Shown here in pieces: positions 32,869 through 37,131 of a DNA stretch of 37,131 nucleotides. Each line of letters opens with the position of its first letter. Within the stretch, counting starts at the first letter, position 1. Source of the DNA: an uncultured Gammaproteobacteria bacterium (GTDB lineage Bacteria; Pseudomonadota; Gammaproteobacteria; Arenicellales; JAANXG01); contig CAMYNX010000008.1 of assembly GCA_947259875.1 (NCBI GenBank), positions 1-37,131 on the forward strand, given 5' to 3'. The notes below the pieces were generated by a model. That model saw nothing but the letters and a program-made list of their open reading frames with translations, had not been told where the DNA came from and did not search any database. The position numbers and the translations under genes are program-made.

Positions 32869-33948
32869 TTATTGTTCTACCAGGTGAGACGGCAACCAAG
32901 CCCTTGCCGTCTCCAGAGCCTGGGAGAATTCCGCCATGTTCACGTCATCAACGTGGCGGCTCGGCGATTGGGGCAGCAGCACGATCGCTTTGTCCGACAT
33001 CGGTCTCCAGAGTTTCAACTCGGTTCGGTCCCGGTATACACATATCTGTGGTTTTTCAAAGGCGCAGGCAATGTGCACGATCGATGTATCCGGTGTCACG
33101 ACTAGATCGGCGTGATAGAGAATCGCGGCTGAATCTCTGATGGTCCGAATCGATGTGGCGGCATAAACATTTCCCAATTCCAACTCATGTTGCATCCGGA
33201 TGGTCTCCTTTTTCGTTGCCGGGGAACACAGCAAAACAATTGCCGCTTCCTTGTGAACACGATTAATTTCCCGGATCAGTTGTATCGCTCGCGAGCGGCT
33301 GAACAACTTCCCGCGGCGGTGCCCATAGCGGTTGAATACTATCACCGGCCTCCTGGATAGGTTGGATATGTATGATTCTCCCCGCGAAAGCTCTTCACTG
33401 GTAAGGTGAAATTCATACCGGCAGTCAATGCCATCTATGCCTAACAATTCGAGAAACCGTGCGAATCTGTCGAGTTCAGTCTCACTCGGTGCATCGATTG
33501 AGTAATCGAACAGCCGAAAGCCGGCCTTATTGCGGCCTACGTTGACTTTCGAACCGACATATTTCAAAGCAATGAAGTCACGCAGCGCCAATCTGTTCTT
33601 GTGAAAGTAATAAATGTCAAAGCGCTCTTGCCTCAGACTTTTTATTGCTGACCACAGCCCAGAAAATAAATGTATCTTGTCAACGTAGGGATTGCTGCTG
33701 ATGACTTCTCGATTAACCGGGCCCGCCAGTACGTGGATGGTCCAATCCGGGCGGGCTTTTTTTATCGCCCGGAAGGCCACGGTATTGACGATCATGTCTC
33801 CGATTAGATTTTCTTTTTGATCAAAAAGGATCTTTACGGGTCGATTCAGATTAAGTGTGCTTGTTTTTTTGTGGTCGAATATCAACCTCCACAACCATCG
33901 CTTGAATTGCCTGATTATCGATTGTAAAGATCGCATCATCGTGGTCAT
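32869..33948 (-). CDS. Glycosyltransferase family 9, divergent
   Basis: This convergent gene encodes about 359 residues from the ATG at 33948. It has the GT9 shape: VKILFDQKENLIGDMIVNTV at the start of the fold, VIVFNRYGHRRGK in place of the usual second-domain glycine-loop strand, and VVTPDTSIVHIACAFEKPQ (about 283-301), the GT9 donor signature. The N-terminal leader (RSLQSIIRQFKRWLWRLIFDH) is basic-amphipathic and could hold it to the membrane. No ribosome site is clear, and starts at 33939 and 33936 are possible. The likely role is LPS core sugar transfer. Confidence 0.85.
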   Translation of the reverse strand: MTTMMRSLQSIIRQFKRWLWRLIFDHKKTSTLNLNRPVKILFDQKENLIGDMIVNTVAFRAIKKARPDWTIHVLAGPVNREVISSNPYVDKIHLFSGLWSAIKSLRQERFDIYYFHKNRLALRDFIALKYVGSKVNVGRNKAGFRLFDYSIDAPSETELDRFARFLELLGIDGIDCRYEFHLTSEELSRGESYISNLSRRPVIVFNRYGHRRGKLFSRSRAIQLIREINRVHKEAAIVLLCSPATKKETIRMQHELELGNVYAATSIRTIRDSAAILYHADLVVTPDTSIVHIACAFEKPQICVYRDRTELKLWRPMSDKAIVLLPQSPSRHVDDVNMAEFSQALETARAWLPSHLVEQ

Positions 33949-34023
33949 CGTTGGAACAGGAGTGGTCTCAATACTTAAAAGAGGGCACGAGACGAAATGT
34001 CCTGAATAACTGTCGGGAAGCAA

Positions 34024-34444
34024 TCGCTATAGAAGCTGTTTATACCATCATCTGCGGTCTTTTTCGTTAACTCGAGGGCCGACTATCGGGATCACGCGTC
34101 GTTCGATCTCGTGTGAGCCACGGAACAACCATCGCCTTGTTTCGCCATACAAGCGGCTAATCACTGGCAATAAGTCGATTCCGGTTCCACAAAATCACCG
34201 TGTACGATGGTGGATTATTAATTTTGCGAGCGCGATGATGTGCCCATCGGTGGGGGTACCTGAGCAAGTCTCATGTCGGTGTTCGCGTGAATAGTTTACG
34301 AGGTCCGCTATACAAGGAACATTTGCGCCACGATCGCGTCCGCCGACCGCAAAATTACATTTGCTATTGGTCTTGTATTACGGGTATATAGCTACAAAAA
34401 TAACCAAGAATCCAAGATATTTTTCATACCAGAGGAGTCAAAAA
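34024..34444. other. Control region of the glyoxylate operon
   Basis: No gene is supported in these 420 bases. It holds a candidate sigma-70 promoter (34361-34390) and a GAGGAG ribosome site close to the gcl ATG. Confidence 0.5.
34361..34390 (+). promoter_or_regulatory. Candidate sigma-70 promoter of the gcl operon
   Basis: TTGCTA (34361-34366) and TATATA (34385-34390) are 18 bases apart, with the ATG about 55 bases downstream. Fit to consensus is moderate. Confidence 0.4.
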
Positions 34445-36173
34445 ATGCCCAAAATGACAGCGGCGGAAGCCGCGGTAAAAGTCCTTGAAAGCGAAGGCGT
34501 GGACGTTGCGTTTGGAGTTCCCGGCGCGGCCATCCTGCCGTTTTACGAGGGACTCAAGGGGAGCTCGATCAAGCATGTATTGGTGCGCCATGAAGAAGGT
34601 GGTTCGCACTCAGCGGAGGGGTACTCCAGAGCCGGCGGTAAGGTCGGTGTAAATATCGGCACGTCCGGCCCGGCCGGTCAGTATCCCGATACTTTGCATT
34701 ACCGGTCAGGCGCCGACGAGTAAGCTGCACAAAGAGGATTTTCAGGCCATTGACATCGCAGCGATAGCCAAGCCGGTGACCAAGTGGTCAGTCACGGTCA
34801 TGGAAGGGGCGCAAGTCCCGTGGGCGTTTCGCTGCGCGTTCCAAATTATGAAGTCCGGCCGCCCCGGGCCGGTGTTGATTGATCTGCCATTGGACGTGCA
34901 AAAAGAGATCATCGAATACGATCCCGAATCCGACGTCCCTTTGGAGATCTTCAAACCGCGTCCGGATCCCAAGCAGATTAGCAAGGTCTTCGATATGCTG
35001 AACGCGGCCAAGACCCCGTTAGTCATTGCCGGGGGCGGTGTGATCAATGCCGAGGCCAGCGAACTGCTGGTCGAGTTCGCGGAGCTGATCAATACGCCGG
35101 TGGTGCCGACGCTCATGGGTTGGGGCACCATTCCCGATGATCATCCGTTGCAAGCAGGGCAAGTCGGGTTACAGACCCAGCACCGCTACGGCAACGCCAC
35201 GTTCCTGCAGAGTGACTTCGTGATCGGAATTGGCAACCGTTGGGCCAACCGTCACACTGGTAGCCCCGAACGCTACACGGCGGGGCGTAAATTTGTTCAC
35301 ATCGATATCGAGCCCAATCAGATCGGGCGCGTGTTTGGTCCGGATCTGGGCATTGTGTCCGACGCCAAGCTCGCATTGGAGGCATTGGTGCAAGAAGCCC
35401 GCAAGCGCAAGCAGGCGGGCCAGCTCCAGGACCGTTCCCAGTGGGTTGCTGAGTGCCTCCAGAGAAAGTCCACTATGCTGCGCCGTACGGACTTCGACGA
35501 CGTCCCGATCAAACCGCAACGGGTGTTCCAAGAAATCAATAATGTATTTGGTCGCGACACCCGTTTCGTTACTGCCATCGGCCTGTATCAGATTGCTTCG
35601 GGTCAGTTTCAACAGGTGTTCAAGCCCCGCAACTACATCATTTGTGGTCAAGCAGGCCCTTTGGGTTGGGAGATTTCCGCTTGTATCGGTGCCAAGCTTG
35701 CGGCACCTGAAAGCGAGGTGGTCGGGGTGGTTGGCGACTACTCGTTCCAGTTCATGATCGAAGAAATCGCGGTCGCGGCACAGCACCGTGTTCCATTTGT
35801 CATGGTTTTGATTAATAACAGCTATCTTGGGCTCATTCGCCAGGCGCAAAAGGCCTATAAGATGGACTTTGAGGTTCAGTTGAGTTTTGAGAACGTCAAT
35901 TGTGAGGAGATCGGTGAATATGGCGTCGATCACGTGCGCGCCGTGGAGGCGCTCGGCGGCAAGTGTTTTCGTGTGTTCGAGCCGGACGGTATCGCGCCAA
36001 AACTCGAAGAGGCTCGGGTATTGGCGGAAGAGCTTCGGTTGCCGGTGGTCGTTGAGGTCATTACCGAACGTAAGACCGATATCGCAATGGGTCCGGAGAT
36101 CGATCAGGTAACGGAGTTCGAGGAGATCATTGATGTGGCCCCGAAAGCCCAAATCACCGACAAAGTAGCGTAA
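34445..36173 (+). pseudogene. gcl: Glyoxylate carboligase with a 38-base internal deletion
   Basis: Both parts align with tartronate-semialdehyde synthase (Gcl), the ThDP/FAD enzyme joining two glyoxylates. Frame one reads from MPKMTAAEAAVKVLESEGVD to NIGTSGPAG and then goes out of frame, stopping at 34723. The other frame resumes at [20 protein letters not shown] and continues to the end. Against E. coli Gcl, the segment TDMITALYSASADS is missing apart from its last four bases, a net loss of 38 bases at about 34679, which breaks the frame. The downstream half keeps the FAD-region and ThDP motifs ([26 protein letters not shown]). The ATG has a GAGGAG ribosome site. Downstream hyi and reductase genes are intact, so an assembly or sequencing error is a real alternative to decay. 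Confidence 0.88.
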
Positions 36174-36190
36174 CCGACGGAGAAAAACTC

Positions 36191-36997
36191 ATGCCCAAGT
36201 TTGCAGCTAATCTGACCATGCTGTTTAACGAGGTCGATTTTCTCGATCGCTTCAAGGCAGCGTCCCAAGCCGGTTTCCAGGGCGTGGAATATCTGTTTCC
36301 ATATGCCTACCCGAAGGAACAGCTGTCCAAACGACTCGCCGAGAATAGTCTGGTTCAGGTGTTGCACAACCTGCCGGCCGGTGACTGGGACGCCGGCGAG
36401 CGCGGCATCGCCTGCCACCCGGACCGTGTTGGTGAATTCCAGGACGGTGTGGGTCAGGCAATCGAGTATGCCACCGCGCTTGGATGCGGTCAGGTCAACT
36501 GTCTGGCGGGGATTAGCCCGGACGGCGTCGATGCGGATAAGCTGCGTCAGACTTTCGTATCCAATCTGCAATTCGCTGCCGAAAAACTACAGGCAGCGGG
36601 GATAAAACTGCTGGCGGAGCCGATCAACACTCGCGATATTCCCGGTTTTTATCTGCATCACACCGGGCAGGCCCTGGGGCTGTTTGATGAAGTGGGATCG
36701 GATAACCTATTTCTTCAGTATGATATTTATCACATGCAGATTATGGAGGGCGATTTGGCACCTACGATCCAAAGGCATCTGGATCGCATCGCTCATATGC
36801 AACTCGCCGATAATCCTGGGCGTCATGAGCCGGGTACGGGCGAGATTAATTATAACTTTTTGTTCGAGTTCATTGACCAACTCGGTTACGACGGTTGGAT
36901 AGGTTGTGAATACAAACCTAAAGATGAGACCGAAGCCGGGCTGAGCTGGCTGCGCGAAATACATCGGCGAATGAATGCCGGGCTCGCGCTGTACTGA
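36191..36997 (+). CDS. hyi: Hydroxypyruvate isomerase
   Basis: The 268-residue TIM-barrel protein interconverts tartronate semialdehyde and hydroxypyruvate. It starts MPKFAANLTMLFNEVDFLDR and contains GFQGVEYLFPYAY, VLHNLPAGDWDAGERG, LLAEPINTRDIPGFYL (catalytic Glu), QYDIYHMQIMEGDL, NPGRHEPGTGEINY, and GCEYKPKDET (second Glu). All are typical of Hyi. It lies 17 bases after gcl with a GGAGA ribosome site, the standard order gcl-hyi-glxR. Confidence 0.96.
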   Translation: MPKFAANLTMLFNEVDFLDRFKAASQAGFQGVEYLFPYAYPKEQLSKRLAENSLVQVLHNLPAGDWDAGERGIACHPDRVGEFQDGVGQAIEYATALGCGQVNCLAGISPDGVDADKLRQTFVSNLQFAAEKLQAAGIKLLAEPINTRDIPGFYLHHTGQALGLFDEVGSDNLFLQYDIYHMQIMEGDLAPTIQRHLDRIAHMQLADNPGRHEPGTGEINYNFLFEFIDQLGYDGWIGCEYKPKDETEAGLSWLREIHRRMNAGLALY

Positions 36998-37036
36998 ACG
37001 TAAGGTTTAAACATTTAGAATTGAGGATTAGAAAAA

Positions 37037-37131
37037 ATGAGTAAAGTGGGTTTCATCGGTTTGGGTATTATGGGCCGCCCCATGGCGGGTCACTTGCAAG
37101 AGGGCGGGCACGAGCTCTACCTGTACGACAT
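37037..37131 (+). CDS. 2-hydroxy-3-oxopropionate (tartronate semialdehyde) reductase, 5' part
   Basis: The window ends 31 codons into this gene. MSKVGFIGLGIMGRPMAGHL is the NAD(P)-binding Rossmann start (GxGxxG with Met and Gly) of the beta-hydroxyacid dehydrogenase family. Its place after gcl and hyi indicates GlxR/GarR, reducing tartronate semialdehyde to D-glycerate. It follows hyi by 39 bases, with a GAGGA ribosome site. The rest lies outside the window. Confidence 0.9.
   Translation, partial: MSKVGFIGLGIMGRPMAGHLQEGGHELYLYD

Noticed and set aside
35169-36152. 327-codon minus-strand frame opposite gcl
   Set aside because: It is antisense to conserved Gcl codons and has no recognisable protein pattern.
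1-37131. CRISPR array or prophage
   Set aside because: No regularly spaced repeats, integrase, capsid, tail or other phage genes were seen; dispersed repeats here are palindromic single units.

Overview
The window looks like chromosomal DNA of a Gram-negative proteobacterium, most likely a gammaproteobacterium with a respiratory, multiheme-cytochrome lifestyle. This rests on heptosyltransferase-type glycosyltransferases, an outer-membrane porin, NtrC-type sigma-54 regulation, c-type cytochromes and a glyoxylate carboligase pathway. Identification is by protein reading only, and no taxonomic marker gene is present.

Layout. (1) 1-2000, minus strand: a decayed isochorismatase-family fragment, a glutaredoxin and a frameshifted exported alpha/beta hydrolase. 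(2) 2293-4811, minus: a PhnD-like periplasmic binding protein overlapping by 4 bases an HD-GYP c-di-GMP phosphodiesterase whose periplasmic domain carries a CxxCH heme motif. (3) 4812-7700: a repeat-rich stretch with a small secreted protein (frameshift in its signal peptide), an IS481-type transposase remnant, and a PLP-dependent dehydratase bracketed by two copies of an ~88-base repeat. (4) 7697-14720: a beta-propeller-like protein, a large PDZ/multi-TM/AAA+ protein that lacks the sigma-54-contacting GAFTGA loop, a small secreted protein and a GDSL esterase. The last two sit behind near-sigma-54 promoter motifs. (5) 14950-17180: a small XRE-like gene and an OFA-family transporter. (6) 17500-23952: the centrepiece, a redox module. 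A near-perfect sigma-54 promoter drives two receiver-domain proteins (the second with a membrane tail), a nonaheme membrane-anchored cytochrome c and a HydC/FdnI-type cytochrome b. Facing them is a heme-motif histidine kinase with its NtrC-family response regulator. (7) 24259-30395: an LbtU-like porin, a secretin-N/HEAT-repeat exported protein, a secreted protein, and an OmpR/PmrB-type two-component system. (8) 30449-33948: three LPS-type glycosyltransferases. (9) 34445-37131: the glyoxylate-to-glycerate pathway (gcl with an internal 38-base deletion, hyi, start of a tartronate semialdehyde reductase).

How they work together (inference). In region 6 the periplasmic heme sensor would detect redox state or a heme ligand and phosphorylate the sigma-54 activator. 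That activator would switch on a quinone-linked cytochrome b / nonaheme cytochrome c pair resembling the Geobacter CbcL and CbcBA inner-membrane quinol oxidoreductases. The HD-GYP/PhnD pair in region 2 appears to be a second heme-motif sensory unit, coupled to c-di-GMP. Three conserved genes carry frame-breaking lesions, so either recent decay or draft-quality sequence should be considered.
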